NCBI GenBank assembly: GCA_951812535.1 | Contig: CATOSK010000003.1 | Span: 407,001-471,000, forward strand | DNA from: an uncultured Dehalococcoidia bacterium | GTDB lineage: Bacteria; Chloroflexota; Dehalococcoidia; Lucifugimonadales; UBA3495 | Direction of reading: 5' to 3' | DNA: 64,000 bases | In this document: in pieces, positions 1 through 8,430 of the stretch | Numbering within the stretch: the stretch's first letter is position 1 | Layout: each line of letters opens with the position of its first letter | Notes under the pieces: generated by a model | Database searches by the model: none | The model's input: the letters and a program-made list of their open reading frames with translations, nothing else | Told to the model about the DNA's origin: nothing | Translations under genes and position numbers: made by a program

Positions 1-1
1 G

Positions 2-724
2 GGCAAATTAGCCCAGGCTATGGCCTACGGGGCCCGGATAATCATGGTCGACGGCAACTTCGACGTCGCCCTGAAGCTGGTCAGAGACTTCACCACCAAG
101 CATCACATCACCTTGGTCAACTCCGTCAACCCGCACCGCCTGCAAGGACAGAAAACTGCCGCCTTCGAGGTATCCGACGTTCTCGGGGACGCCCCGGACC
201 TGATATTTATCCCCGTTGGCAACGCGGGAAACATCACCGCCTATTGGCAAGGATTCAAGGAGTACCGTGCCGCAGAGATGACCACCCGTCTGCCCCGCAT
301 GATGGGCTTCCAGGCCGACGGAGCGGCGCCCATAGTCCGGGGACACCCCATCAACAACCCGCAGACCATCGCATCGGCCATCCGAATTGGCAATCCGGCC
401 AGTTGGCAGAGTGCGCTACAGGCGCGGGACGAGTCCGGGGGCATAATAGACGCGGTAACGGACGACGAAATCCTTGAAGCCTATCGCCTGCTGGCGTCCC
501 GGGAAGGAGTATTCGGGGAACCCGCATCGGCGGCATCGGTGGCAGGGTTGATCAAGACCGTCAATCAAGGGTTGGATCTGTCGGACAAACGGGTAGTATG
601 TATAATCACGGGAACGGGTCTGAAAGACCCGGACCTGGCGGTCAGCAGCGTGCAGGCCCATACCGTCGAAGTGGAACCCACCATGGAAGCGGTGGAGGCC
701 GTGGCTCTGTCCGCCGCCGGCTGA
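2..724 (+). CDS. thrC: Threonine synthase, 5'-truncated by window edge
   Basis: PLP-dependent enzyme that converts O-phosphohomoserine to threonine, the last step of threonine synthesis in the cytoplasm. The reading frame is open from base 2, so the N-terminal part, including the PLP lysine, lies outside the window. The visible part (about 240 residues) carries family stretches such as [11 protein letters not shown], the phosphate-binding-like loop [12 protein letters not shown], and the C-terminal [10 protein letters not shown]. It ends with TGA 15 bases before the open frame of folE begins. The family call is firm; the full length cannot be judged. Confidence 0.93.
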   Translation, partial: GKLAQAMAYGARIIMVDGNFDVALKLVRDFTTKHHITLVNSVNPHRLQGQKTAAFEVSDVLGDAPDLIFIPVGNAGNITAYWQGFKEYRAAEMTTRLPRMMGFQADGAAPIVRGHPINNPQTIASAIRIGNPASWQSALQARDESGGIIDAVTDDEILEAYRLLASREGVFGEPASAASVAGLIKTVNQGLDLSDKRVVCIITGTGLKDPDLAVSSVQAHTVEVEPTMEAVEAVALSAAG

Positions 725-781
725 GACCCATCCGGTTGACTAGCTTTTTGCGGGAAACACACCCAGGGCAAGGGAGCCGTT

Positions 782-1333
782 ATCCAGCAGCGCATCGAAA
801 AAGCGGTCTTTGAAATCCTCGACGCAATTGGGGACGATCCCCGCAGGGAAGGGCTGCGCGATACCCCCCATCGCGTCGCTACCATGTACGGAGAGCTTTT
901 CTCGGGCGTGGGGCTGGACCCTGCGGATGCCATTGATGCCGTCTTCGACGAGCAGCACCGGGATCCGGTGGTGCTGCGAAACGTGACGTTCTATTCGGTG
1001 TGCGAACACCATCTGCTGCCCTTCTTCGGGCGGGCCCACCTGGCCTATATTCCCAGCGGACGGGTGGCCGGCATCAGCAAGTTGGCCCGGTCCCTGGAAG
1101 TGGCTGCCCGCCGTCCCCAGGTGCAGGAGCGGCTGACCAGCCAGTGGGCCGACGCGGTGTTTACGGTGTTGAATCCCGCCGGCCTCGTGGCCCGGGTAGA
1201 GGGAGAGCATCTGTGCATGTCCATGAGAGGGGTACGGAAACCGGGCAGCGAGATGACAACCGTGGCCGTGAGGGGAAGCTTCGAAGGAGTCCCCTTCGAC
1301 AGCGCGGGCCTGCTGGCCCTGTTGAGGGAATGA
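782..1333 (+). CDS. folE: GTP cyclohydrolase I
   Basis: Converts GTP to dihydroneopterin triphosphate, the first step of folate/pterin synthesis. The zinc-site region SVCEHHLLPFFGRAHLAY, the segment GRVAGISKLAR and the late block EGEHLCMSMRGV are all present. The conserved N-terminal block DPRREGLRDTPHRVATMYGE starts well before the first ATG (884), so ATG 884 would cut into the domain. The frame opens only after a TGA at 737-739 and holds no ATG, GTG or TTG before 884. An AAGGGAG ribosome site at 770-776 sits five bases before an ATC codon at 782, so I place the start there. A rare ATC start or a sequencing error is possible. From 782 the protein is about 183 residues, normal for the family. 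Confidence 0.88.
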   Translation: MQQRIEKAVFEILDAIGDDPRREGLRDTPHRVATMYGELFSGVGLDPADAIDAVFDEQHRDPVVLRNVTFYSVCEHHLLPFFGRAHLAYIPSGRVAGISKLARSLEVAARRPQVQERLTSQWADAVFTVLNPAGLVARVEGEHLCMSMRGVRKPGSEMTTVAVRGSFEGVPFDSAGLLALLRE

Positions 1334-1393
1334 CAGGCGGATTGATGACTCTGGGGAAACGGGCATAGCCGGTTAGGTCAATAGGCAGCATAG

Positions 1394-2380
1394 ATGTCGT
1401 TCACACCCTTCGAGTCCTTCGAGACGATCCAGCGGCAGTGGGAAGACCTGCTGTCGGTGTGTTCGGTCGACACCCTCTATCTCACTCCCCAGTGGCAGAA
1501 AATCTGGTGGGACAACTACGGCTGCGGCCGCGAGATGGCCGGCTTTTATGTCGAAGACCCCGAGGATTCGGGCAGCGTTTTGGCTATCGCATCCCTGTCC
1601 CGGCGGGACGGGGTGGCGTCGCTGGTGGGAAGCCCTGAGACTTTCGACTACAACGACTTCATGGTCCGCCCCGGGTACGAAACGGAATTCTTTCCCAAGC
1701 TGCTGCGCCGCCTGGACTCTCAGGGAACGGCGCGGCTGGAGCTTTACTCCCTCCGGGAGTCCTCTCCGACCCTCAAATTCCTGCCTGGCATGGCCCGCAA
1801 CAGCGGCTACGCAGTGGAAGTGTCAGAAGAGGACGTGGCCCCCGGTCTGGACCTGCCGAATACCTGGGACGAGTATCTTTCCATGCTTTCCAAGAAGGAT
1901 CGCCATGAACTCCGGCGCAAGTTCCGGCGCCTCGATGGGTTGGACGAATGGCGCTGGTACGTGGTCGATACCGAGGACGAAGTTGTGGACCGGTTGGACG
2001 ATTTTCTTCGGCTGATGAGAATGAGCGACCCGGAAAAGTCCGAGTTCATGACGCCAAAGCGGGAAAAGTTCTTTCGAGAAATGGCGCGGCGCACCGCTCA
2101 ACTGGGTCTGATCAAATTGTTCTTCATGGAGGTCAATGGTAGTCTGGCGGCTTCCAGCATTTGTTTCGACTATGGGTCCACACGCCTGCTGTACAACAGC
2201 GGGCACGACCCGGAGTTGCGGTATTACAGCGTGGGGCTGCTGATGAACGCGTTGTGCCTGCGAGACGCCATCGAGCATGGGAAGGCCTACTTCGATTTTC
2301 TGCGCGGGTCGGAACCGTACAAGTACCACCTGGGCGGCCGGAACCACACCCTGTACCAGATGGTGGTTACCAAGAGTTGA
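1394..2380 (+). CDS. GNAT/CelD-like (BioF2-like) acyltransferase
   Basis: A 328-residue protein resembling the CelD/BcsL, FemAB-fold acetyltransferases. The C-terminal half (about residues 160-310) carries the typical pattern: a basic helix SKKDRHELRRKFRRL, then KLFFMEVNGSLAASS, then the ending DFLRGSEPYKYHLGG. These proteins transfer acyl or aminoacyl groups, often to envelope glycans or lipids; the substrate here is unknown. The stop codon overlaps the TTG start of the downstream glycosyltransferase by three to four bases, so the two are probably translationally coupled. It is not an MshD-type mycothiol synthase by what I can see. Confidence 0.72.
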   Translation: MSFTPFESFETIQRQWEDLLSVCSVDTLYLTPQWQKIWWDNYGCGREMAGFYVEDPEDSGSVLAIASLSRRDGVASLVGSPETFDYNDFMVRPGYETEFFPKLLRRLDSQGTARLELYSLRESSPTLKFLPGMARNSGYAVEVSEEDVAPGLDLPNTWDEYLSMLSKKDRHELRRKFRRLDGLDEWRWYVVDTEDEVVDRLDDFLRLMRMSDPEKSEFMTPKREKFFREMARRTAQLGLIKLFFMEVNGSLAASSICFDYGSTRLLYNSGHDPELRYYSVGLLMNALCLRDAIEHGKAYFDFLRGSEPYKYHLGGRNHTLYQMVVTKS

Positions 2381-3591
2381 GTGTCAACCGGGTCGCCTTC
2401 ATCAGCTTTCATGCCTGTCCGTTAGCCGCCCCGGGGGTGGGCAAGGCCGGTGGTATGAACGTCTACGTCCGGCAGTTGGCTGCTGCCCTTGGGGGACTGG
2501 GCGTTGCAGTGGATGTTTTCACCCGGAAGCACCCGGACGCTGCCTCGTTCATCGAGGAGGCGGGTCCGCTGGTGCGGGTCGTCCACCTCCCCGGAGGCGG
2601 GGATGACGTTGCCATGGAAGGGTTGTTCGACCACCTTCCGTGCTTCCTCGACGCGGTGGCGGATTTCTGCTCGGACGAGGGCCTGACCTACGACGCGGTC
2701 CATTCCCATTACTGGATGTCCGGATGGGTGGGGCAGCGTCTGGCCCGGCGCATGGGAGCGCCCCATGCGGTCACCTTCCATACCATGGCGCTGATCAAGA
2801 TGCAGGCCCGGGCGGGCGAGTCGGAGATACAGGAACGGCAGCAGGTCGAGCGTGAGTTGATAGCCGATGCCGACCGGGTGGTTGCGTTCAGCCCGCACGA
2901 GCGGGACTCCATGGTCCGGCTCTACGGCGGCGATGCCGAGCGGATTACCCTGGCCCCATGCGGCGTGGACCTGTCCCGGTTCCAGCCTCTGGAACGCTCG
3001 GAAGCGAGGTTGCGGCTGGGATTGAACGGGGAGAAGGTGTTGCTTTTCGTCGGCCGGATGGAGGAGCTGAAAGGCCTGGACCTGTTGGTGCATACCGCCG
3101 CGCAAATGGAGCCGGGCGACGGGATGCGGGTGCTGGTGGTCGGCGGAGACGACGGCAAGCAGGGGGAGGGAGAGCGCATTCGCCGGTTGGCCCACGACCT
3201 CAAAGTTGAGGACATATTCGACTTCGTGGGGAGGGTGGACCAGGCGGAGCTACCCGTGTACTACAGTGCCGCGGACGTTTGCGTCGTCCCGTCCTTCTAC
3301 GAGAGTTTTGGGTTGGCGGCCCTGGAATCCATGGCCTGCGGCACTCCCGTGGTGGCCTCCCGGGTTGGCGGTCTTTCTACGGTGGTGCAGCACGGGCGCA
3401 CCGGGTATCTCAAATCCTGGCGCTGTCCCGAAGCCTTCGCCAACTCGGTGGAAATGATCCTGTCCAGCAAGGCCCTGCAGGACAGCATGGGAGATGCTGC
3501 CCGGCTCCGGGCCCAGGATATGAGCTGGGAACGGGTGGCAGAACGGATGCTGGCGATTTACGAGCATGAGCAGGCAGGGCATCCGCAGTAG
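2377..3591 (+). CDS. GT4 glycosyltransferase, MshA-like
   Basis: A 404-residue two-domain (GT-B) family 4 retaining glycosyltransferase. The N-terminus has the donor/acceptor loop PGVGKAGGMNVYVRQLA, which is typical of MshA (GlcNAc transfer to inositol phosphate in mycothiol synthesis) and of sucrose-phosphate-type enzymes. The C-terminal domain has FVGRMEELKGLDLLV, and the nucleotide-sugar site PSFYESFGLAALESMACG with the EX7E pair. The start is TTG 2377, which overlaps the upstream stop; the first codons then read SVNRVAFISFH as in relatives. A PIG-L protein follows 114 bases later, the same pairing as MshA with MshB or BshA with BshB. The exact sugar and acceptor are not shown by sequence. 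Confidence 0.85.
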   Translation: MSVNRVAFISFHACPLAAPGVGKAGGMNVYVRQLAAALGGLGVAVDVFTRKHPDAASFIEEAGPLVRVVHLPGGGDDVAMEGLFDHLPCFLDAVADFCSDEGLTYDAVHSHYWMSGWVGQRLARRMGAPHAVTFHTMALIKMQARAGESEIQERQQVERELIADADRVVAFSPHERDSMVRLYGGDAERITLAPCGVDLSRFQPLERSEARLRLGLNGEKVLLFVGRMEELKGLDLLVHTAAQMEPGDGMRVLVVGGDDGKQGEGERIRRLAHDLKVEDIFDFVGRVDQAELPVYYSAADVCVVPSFYESFGLAALESMACGTPVVASRVGGLSTVVQHGRTGYLKSWRCPEAFANSVEMILSSKALQDSMGDAARLRAQDMSWERVAERMLAIYEHEQAGHPQ

Positions 3592-3705
3592 AGGGCAGGT
3601 CCCTGTCTGTGGGTTAGGAACAGAATGCCGGAACCGGTTTCAACGAATTCTCCCTTCCTGGCTCCCCCCGTTTAAAGATGTAGGTTCCATGGAGGTATAC
3701 CGGGC

Positions 3706-4416
3706 ATGGCAGAAACTCCAGAGCGCGTCCTGGTAGTCATTCCCCATCCGGGCAGCGCGGAAATATGGTGCGGCGGTACCCTGGCGCGATGGATCCAAGA
3801 GGGCGCCGAAGTGCATTACGTCGTCTGCACCGACGGCGGCAGGGGAACGGACCTGCCCGGAATCACCTCGGAAGAATTGGCCGCTGCCCGTGCCCGGGAG
3901 TTGATGGATGTAACGCGCATCCTGGGCGTGGACGATGTGGTGATGTTGAACCACCCCGACGGGGAACTGGAAGACACCAGCGAATTCCGTAAGGAACTGG
4001 TGCGTGAGATCCGCCGCATTCGTCCCGACACAGTCATCGTCTCCGAACCCTACCGGATGGACCTGACCTGGCACCGGGACCACCGGATAGCCGGACAGGT
4101 AGCCCTGGACGCCGTTTTTCCATACGCCCGCGATCACCTCCATTTCGGAGACCTGTGGAGCAACGAGGGGTTGGAGCCCCACAAAACGGGAACAGTCCTG
4201 TTCTGGGGCACCGAGCGGCCCAATGTATTTGTCGACATATCCAGCACGCTGGACCGCAAAATCGAGTTGGTGCGCACCCGCCGGTCCCAGATGGGTGGTT
4301 ATAGCGAGGACGAGGTTTCCAGTTTCGTCCAGGACCAGGCGAGGGAAGCCGCCTCGGAAGAGGATTCCCTGGAATACGCCGAGGCGTTCCGGCGAGTTAC
4401 GTTCCGGACGACCTAG
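3706..4416 (+). CDS. PIG-L/LmbE-family deacetylase homologue with altered metal site
   Basis: A 236-residue member of the PIG-L family, whose active members (MshB, BshB, PIG-L) are zinc deacetylases of GlcNAc conjugates. The fold is recognisable: VLVVIPHPG at the N-terminus, ARARELMDVTRILGV, the NHPDGEL segment, and the LTWHRDHR motif that supplies the second histidine. The usual (A/P)HPDD motif reads PHPGSAE here, so both the general-base aspartate and the zinc-ligand aspartate are replaced by Gly and Ser. It may be inactive, use a different geometry, or have a binding role. It follows the MshA-like gene, and a terminator lies 55 bases after its stop. Confidence 0.8.
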   Translation: MAETPERVLVVIPHPGSAEIWCGGTLARWIQEGAEVHYVVCTDGGRGTDLPGITSEELAAARARELMDVTRILGVDDVVMLNHPDGELEDTSEFRKELVREIRRIRPDTVIVSEPYRMDLTWHRDHRIAGQVALDAVFPYARDHLHFGDLWSNEGLEPHKTGTVLFWGTERPNVFVDISSTLDRKIELVRTRRSQMGGYSEDEVSSFVQDQAREAASEEDSLEYAEAFRRVTFRTT

Positions 4417-4471
4417 ATCGGGCAAGGGAAAGTCGCAGGCATAGGCTGCATTTATCGTCCAGGTATCAAAG

Positions 4472-4505
4472 GAACGCCCGGGCTTCGGCCGGGCGTTCTA
4501 TTTTT
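4472..4505 (+). terminator. Intrinsic terminator after the PIG-L gene
   Basis: A perfect 10-bp stem, GAACGCCCGG at 4472-4481 paired with CCGGGCGTTC at 4489-4498, closes a 7-base loop and is followed by TATTTTT. It ends the thrC-side plus-strand run and lies between convergent genes, so it may also slow minus-strand transcription. Confidence 0.85.
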
Positions 4506-4524
4506 CCGCTGCCATCGAGTTTCC

Positions 4525-6186
4525 CTAGATGGGCGACTCCCCCGGTTCCGTCAGCATAACATCCCGCAGCAGCGGCAGGGGTGGGCCCCCATGGGAGAGC
4601 AGGGCGTCGTGGAACCCTTTGAGGGTGTATGAGGAACCCTCCTGGCGGCGGTAGTCCTCCCGCAGTTTGAGGATCATCAGCTTCCCCAAGGTGTAGTTGA
4701 GATACCCCGGGTCAAAGGTTCCCCTCAATGCTTCCCGGCAGGCCGGGTACTCCTCCATGTAGGCGTAGTCCATGAAGAACCGGGTGGCCTCGTCCACGGT
4801 CATGCCGTCGGTATGCATGCCCAGAGAGCACAGGTAGCGGCAGTTGCGGACCAGGGCTTCCAGCAGCTGGGTCACCTGCAGTTCCCGCTCGCCCCTTGCG
4901 TACTCCGTCTCCAGCATCATCTCCTCAGTGTAGTGGGCCCATCCTTCGGTGAAGGCGTAGGAAGTGGCCACCCGGTTGATTAGCGGCAGATCGCTCCCAT
5001 ACCGGTTATGCAGGTGGTGGGTGAAGTGGCCGGGGTAAACTTCATGGATGGAGATGATGCGCATGGTGGCATAGTTGAAGTTGGACAGCCATTCCTCCTG
5101 CTGGCTCGGCGGCCAGTCATCCTCCACCGGGGTCACGTAGTAGAAGGACTCCGTCGCCCGGCTCTCCAGGGAACCGGGGCTGTCCATCGCGGCAAAGGCG
5201 TAACGCATGTAAGCCGGGGTCTCAACCACCTGGCAGCGGTCCTCCGAGGGCAGGCTGACAACGTCGAAGTCAATGAGGGATTGGCGGATATCTTCCAGCA
5301 TTTCGCGGGTCTCGGGGATCAGTCCTGACGCGGTGGGGTGGTTCCGGCTGATCTCCGCCACCGTCTCCCGCACCGAACGGTCGGGATGGATGGCCACGGC
5401 GGCTTCGGCCAGCCGGTCCAGGTTGGCCTGGAGGTTGGCCTGCCCCAGTTCGATGATTTGGGAAAGAGGTACGGAGAGGCCCTCCCCGGTACTGAGCATG
5501 TCCGAGTAGAGGCGGCTGCCGATGGCGAAGTCCTGGTGAGCAGCCCTCCGGCGGTCTCGGAGACTCTCTACAAAATTGTCGATGGCGGCGGCGGCGGTTT
5601 CCCTGACCTCGTTGAACCCGGTCAGCACACCGGAGTCGCTGCAATCGGCGGCGGCCTGGGCAAGGTCTTCCCGGTAAAATCGGGCCATTCCGGCGTAGCT
5701 TTCGATGCTCATATCCAGGACGGCCTCCCCCACCTGGGACTCGAGGTAGGTGTCCAGGGCGTGGAGGAAGTCCGGCACCTGCGTCATGGCAAGGGTTGCG
5801 GAACGGAGGCGGTCGGTCAGCGGGGCGTAGTTCCGCCGGACGTAGCCGCCCATGTTCAGGTAGCCCACTTGCCGCATCGGATTGCGCTCCACCGGCCGCA
5901 TCTCTTCCAGGTTGAACAACTCCCGCCGCAGGAACAGGTCCAGCAGCCTCACGCTTAGCATTTGCTCCGGAGTGAATGTGGTGACATCCAGGCCGGATAG
6001 CTGGGCGAGGCCGTGGCGCAGGCTCTCGATTCGGCGTCGGGTCGGGCCCGGCGACAGGTCCGGGAGTCGCCCGTCATATTCGTGAAGCCCGATCCGGGAA
6101 CCGGCGGTGGGGTAGAATTCCCAGTGATTGCGCACCTGCTCCCGGGCCAGTCGGTCGAATGCGTCGAAGGCGGCGTTGCTGGACAT
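4525..6186 (-). CDS. DUF885 family protein (putative metallopeptidase-like)
   Basis: A 553-residue DUF885 protein. The family has a gluzincin-like fold, and the diagnostic HEVYPGHFTHHLH segment (about residue 385) holds the expected metal-binding histidines. A second family block, ATSYAFTEGWAHYTEEMM, follows it. I chose the ATG at 6186 (MSSNAAFDAFD) because GGAGG lies about nine bases upstream; the frame runs further upstream to 6261 without better support. There is no signal peptide. It is transcribed toward the PIG-L gene and separated from it by the terminator. The substrate is unknown; peptidase or carboxypeptidase activity is only a family-level guess. Confidence 0.8.
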   Translation of the reverse strand: MSSNAAFDAFDRLAREQVRNHWEFYPTAGSRIGLHEYDGRLPDLSPGPTRRRIESLRHGLAQLSGLDVTTFTPEQMLSVRLLDLFLRRELFNLEEMRPVERNPMRQVGYLNMGGYVRRNYAPLTDRLRSATLAMTQVPDFLHALDTYLESQVGEAVLDMSIESYAGMARFYREDLAQAAADCSDSGVLTGFNEVRETAAAAIDNFVESLRDRRRAAHQDFAIGSRLYSDMLSTGEGLSVPLSQIIELGQANLQANLDRLAEAAVAIHPDRSVRETVAEISRNHPTASGLIPETREMLEDIRQSLIDFDVVSLPSEDRCQVVETPAYMRYAFAAMDSPGSLESRATESFYYVTPVEDDWPPSQQEEWLSNFNYATMRIISIHEVYPGHFTHHLHNRYGSDLPLINRVATSYAFTEGWAHYTEEMMLETEYARGERELQVTQLLEALVRNCRYLCSLGMHTDGMTVDEATRFFMDYAYMEEYPACREALRGTFDPGYLNYTLGKLMILKLREDYRRQEGSSYTLKGFHDALLSHGGPPLPLLRDVMLTEPGESPI

Positions 6187-6309
6187 GAAGGGCCTCCGCT
6201 GGGTGATAAATTGGCCGGCCCCGCAACGCGCATCAGCGTTGGGGGCCAGTAGAGATTGCAACTTGCCGTGTGGTGGGACCGGTGTCGTCGCGAAGGGTCA
6301 GGCGTGCGT

Positions 6310-6624
6310 TTACTCCACCACTTCGCTGATCAGGAACTGGGGAGTGATGTCGGTGAAGTTGGGGACGTCGCCGATGAGTTCCCGTCCGTGGGTCTTGAAG
6401 CCTTCGTGGACGTTGTCCACCGTGTCGAAGTAGAGAGTCCCGATAGCCACGAACCGGGGCGGCGCGCTGGGGTCGGCGTCGGAGATACCCTTTTCCACCT
6501 CGATGCGGCCCAGGCCGAAGGACTCCAGACGTTCCCTCACCAGGGGCATATGGGTGTTGGCGTAGTAGTCTATGTTGAAGTTCTTGTCCTCTTCGTTGGG
6601 ATAGTACACCGAAACTTTGATCAT
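6310..6624 (-). CDS. EthD domain protein
   Basis: A 104-residue protein beginning MIKVSVYYPNEEDKNFN with a central YYANTHMPLVRERL and the late block YFDTVDNVHEGFKTHG, the pattern of EthD/dimeric alpha-beta barrel proteins. The founder EthD helps an ethyl-tert-butyl-ether P450 system; many homologues have no known role. The internal ATG at 6624 fits the domain start, so I reject the longer frame from 6762. It stands alone between the DUF885 gene and the terminator of the ribosomal operon. Confidence 0.78.
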   Translation of the reverse strand: MIKVSVYYPNEEDKNFNIDYYANTHMPLVRERLESFGLGRIEVEKGISDADPSAPPRFVAIGTLYFDTVDNVHEGFKTHGRELIGDVPNFTDITPQFLISEVVE

Positions 6625-6745
6625 GGTCGCTGACCTCTCCAACTGTCTGGTTGCGGGCCAATTGTAACCCAAGCATGGAACGGTTACTACCGCCAGGGGG
6701 AGACTGGTGGATCGGGGAAAGCCGGGATGGGGTCTCGGGTGCGGG

Positions 6746-6780
6746 AACCAAAACAGGGGCACGCCATGGCGCGCCCCTGT
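6746..6780 (-). terminator. Intrinsic terminator of the rpl operon
   Basis: On the minus strand, ACAGGGGC (6780-6773) pairs with GCCCCTGT (6760-6753), with an inner CGCC/GGCG pairing, and is followed by TTTTGGTT. It lies 34 bases after the rplL stop and closes the ribosomal protein transcript. Confidence 0.85.
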
Positions 6781-6813
6781 GCGTATCCGTGGAATTTCCT
6801 GTGGCTGGAGAGG

Positions 6814-7197
6814 TTACTTGACCTCGACGGCAGCGCCGGCCTCTTCCAGCTTGGCCTTGATGGACTCGGCCTCGTCCTTGGCGATGGCTTCCTTGACCCG
6901 GGCCGGGGCGGACTCGACCAGTTCCTTGGCTTCCCGCAGGCCGAGGGCGGTGACCTCGCGGACGGCCTTGATGACGTTGATCTTGTTGTCGCCGAAGTTC
7001 TGTAGCATCACGTCGAACTCGGACTGCTCATCCTCAGCGGGAGCGGCTTCGGCGGCGGCTCCGGCGGCGGGGGCCGCCATGGCAACGGGGGCGGCGGCGG
7101 TCACGCCGAACTGTTCCTCAAGGGACTTGACCAGGTCGGACAGTTCAAGAACGCTCATTTCCTTGATTGCATCCAGGATCTCTTCTTTGGTAGCCAT
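6814..7197 (-). CDS. rplL: Ribosomal protein L7/L12
   Basis: The 127-residue stalk protein of the large subunit that recruits translation GTPases. The N-terminal dimerisation helix ([20 protein letters not shown]), the Ala/Pro-rich hinge (about residues 37-58) and the C-terminal domain ([20 protein letters not shown]) are in the usual order. It ends in AAVEVK. An AGGAGGAAG ribosome site precedes the ATG. Unusually, it is separated from rplJ by a whole oxidoreductase gene, 7270-7872. Confidence 0.97.
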   Translation of the reverse strand: MATKEEILDAIKEMSVLELSDLVKSLEEQFGVTAAAPVAMAAPAAGAAAEAAPAEDEQSEFDVMLQNFGDNKINVIKAVREVTALGLREAKELVESAPARVKEAIAKDEAESIKAKLEEAGAAVEVK

Positions 7198-7269
7198 ATC
7201 TTCCTCCTAGTTATTGTTTGCGAACGGTTCTTTGGATTGTTCCAGATTTTAACGCTGATGTAAATCGTG

Positions 7270-7872
7270 TCATGTCCCGGGAAGGTCGATGACGCCCGCG
7301 CTGCCCTGGGCATGAGGGTCGTCATCCTCCGGGCCCGTCGGACTGCCGCTGCGGACTTTCCCGTTCCATTCCTCAATGGTGACCTCCACCAGGGCTGTGA
7401 CGCCCAGGTCCTGGGGCGGCGGCTCGTGATAGTCCTCACCTCCGGTGCGGCCGGGAAAGTAACGCCGGACCATCTGATCAAACAGCTGGAACTTTTCCGT
7501 CTCGTCGGTAACCTCCCGGGAGTGGCCGAACAGCACCACGCTCCGGTAGTTCATGGAGTGGTTCATCGCCTTGCGAGAGTAAACGAGCCCGTCGGTGATG
7601 GTAACGGAAACGCACACCGGAGCGTCGTCGGACAGGTGCTTGAGCAGGCGGCTGCGAATGGACCCGTGCAGGTACATCCGGTCCGGGTGAGCGGAATCGT
7701 AGTGGTAGGACATGGGGATGACCACCGGAGCGCCATCCTCAATGGTACCCACGTGGGCCACCAGTCCCGAGGACAGTATGCTGACTGCTTCCTCAGGGGC
7801 CGCCCGTTCGGGGTGGTTCCTGATCGTCGTCCGGCTGGTCGACGGTGGTATGCCGGTGGTTGGCTGCATCAC
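7270..7872 (-). CDS. Pyridoxamine 5'-phosphate oxidase-like flavin protein
   Basis: A 200-residue split-barrel protein of the PNPOx-like FMN-binding superfamily. Supporting stretches are VAHVGTIEDGAPVVIPMSY and MYLHGSIRSRLLKHL, then VCVSVTITDGLVYSRKAMNHSMNYRSVVLFG. The pattern matches the group annotated as flavin-nucleotide-binding proteins related to Nim and YhbP. The start is GTG 7872 or ATG 7869; only three bases separate it from the rplJ stop, so it is co-transcribed and probably coupled. The position between rplJ and rplL is odd, as these two genes are nearly always adjacent. The substrate is unknown. Confidence 0.82.
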   Translation of the reverse strand: MMQPTTGIPPSTSRTTIRNHPERAAPEEAVSILSSGLVAHVGTIEDGAPVVIPMSYHYDSAHPDRMYLHGSIRSRLLKHLSDDAPVCVSVTITDGLVYSRKAMNHSMNYRSVVLFGHSREVTDETEKFQLFDQMVRRYFPGRTGGEDYHEPPPQDLGVTALVEVTIEEWNGKVRSGSPTGPEDDDPHAQGSAGVIDLPGT

Positions 7873-7875
7873 GGG

Positions 7876-8430
7876 TTAATCGTCGGACTCCTCCGCTCCT
7901 TCTCCGGCTTCTTCCAGCTGGCGGATCCGGGCCTGGAGCACGCCGCCGAAGGCCCACAACGGGCCGTTGAGAACGTTGATCAACCCCGAAATCGGGGCCT
8001 GGATCTGTCCCAGGAGCTGGGATAGCAGTATCGGCCGCGGCGGCAGGGCGGCAAGACGCTCCACCTCCGGGGTTGGCAGGGCAGGGCCGCCGCCCACCAC
8101 CGCTCCCTGGATGGTCAGGGCGGAGCGGGTGGTTCGGATGTAGTCGCTGAGGGTCTTGGCCACGTCCACCGGCTCGTCGTAACCGAAGGCGACGGCGGTG
8201 GGGCCCTCCATGATGTCCTTGAGTTGGGGCATGTCGGCGGCATCGGCGGCCAGGCTCATCAGGGAATTCTTGATGACGACCAACTCGACTCCCGCCTCCC
8301 GGGTACGGCGACGGAGGTCGGTCATTTCGTTGACTGGAATCCGGCTGAACCCGGTGGTAACCGCTATGGAACAACGTTCCAGCTTCTCCTGGAGCTCGGC
8401 CACTTTATCTACTTTGGTTTGGGTGGGCAC
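7876..8430 (-). CDS. rplJ: Ribosomal protein L10
   Basis: The 184-residue stalk-base protein that anchors L7/L12 to the 50S subunit. It begins MPTQTKVDKVAELQEKLERCSI and carries the L10 pattern MTDLRRRTREAGVELVVIKNS followed by GPTAVAFGYDEPV. The C-terminus, which binds L12 dimers, is acidic (GEGAEESDD). It lies downstream of a long leader with an attenuator hairpin, as expected for an L10-autoregulated unit. Confidence 0.97.
   Translation of the reverse strand: MPTQTKVDKVAELQEKLERCSIAVTTGFSRIPVNEMTDLRRRTREAGVELVVIKNSLMSLAADAADMPQLKDIMEGPTAVAFGYDEPVDVAKTLSDYIRTTRSALTIQGAVVGGGPALPTPEVERLAALPPRPILLSQLLGQIQAPISGLINVLNGPLWAFGGVLQARIRQLEEAGEGAEESDD

Noticed and set aside
884..1333. folE starting at ATG 884
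   Set aside because: This would remove the conserved DPRREGLRDTPHRV block, so the real start must be upstream despite the lack of a standard codon.
1394..4416. Complete mycothiol biosynthesis cluster
   Set aside because: Only an MshA-like enzyme and a PIG-L homologue with altered active site are present; no MshC, and the acyltransferase is CelD-like rather than MshD-like.
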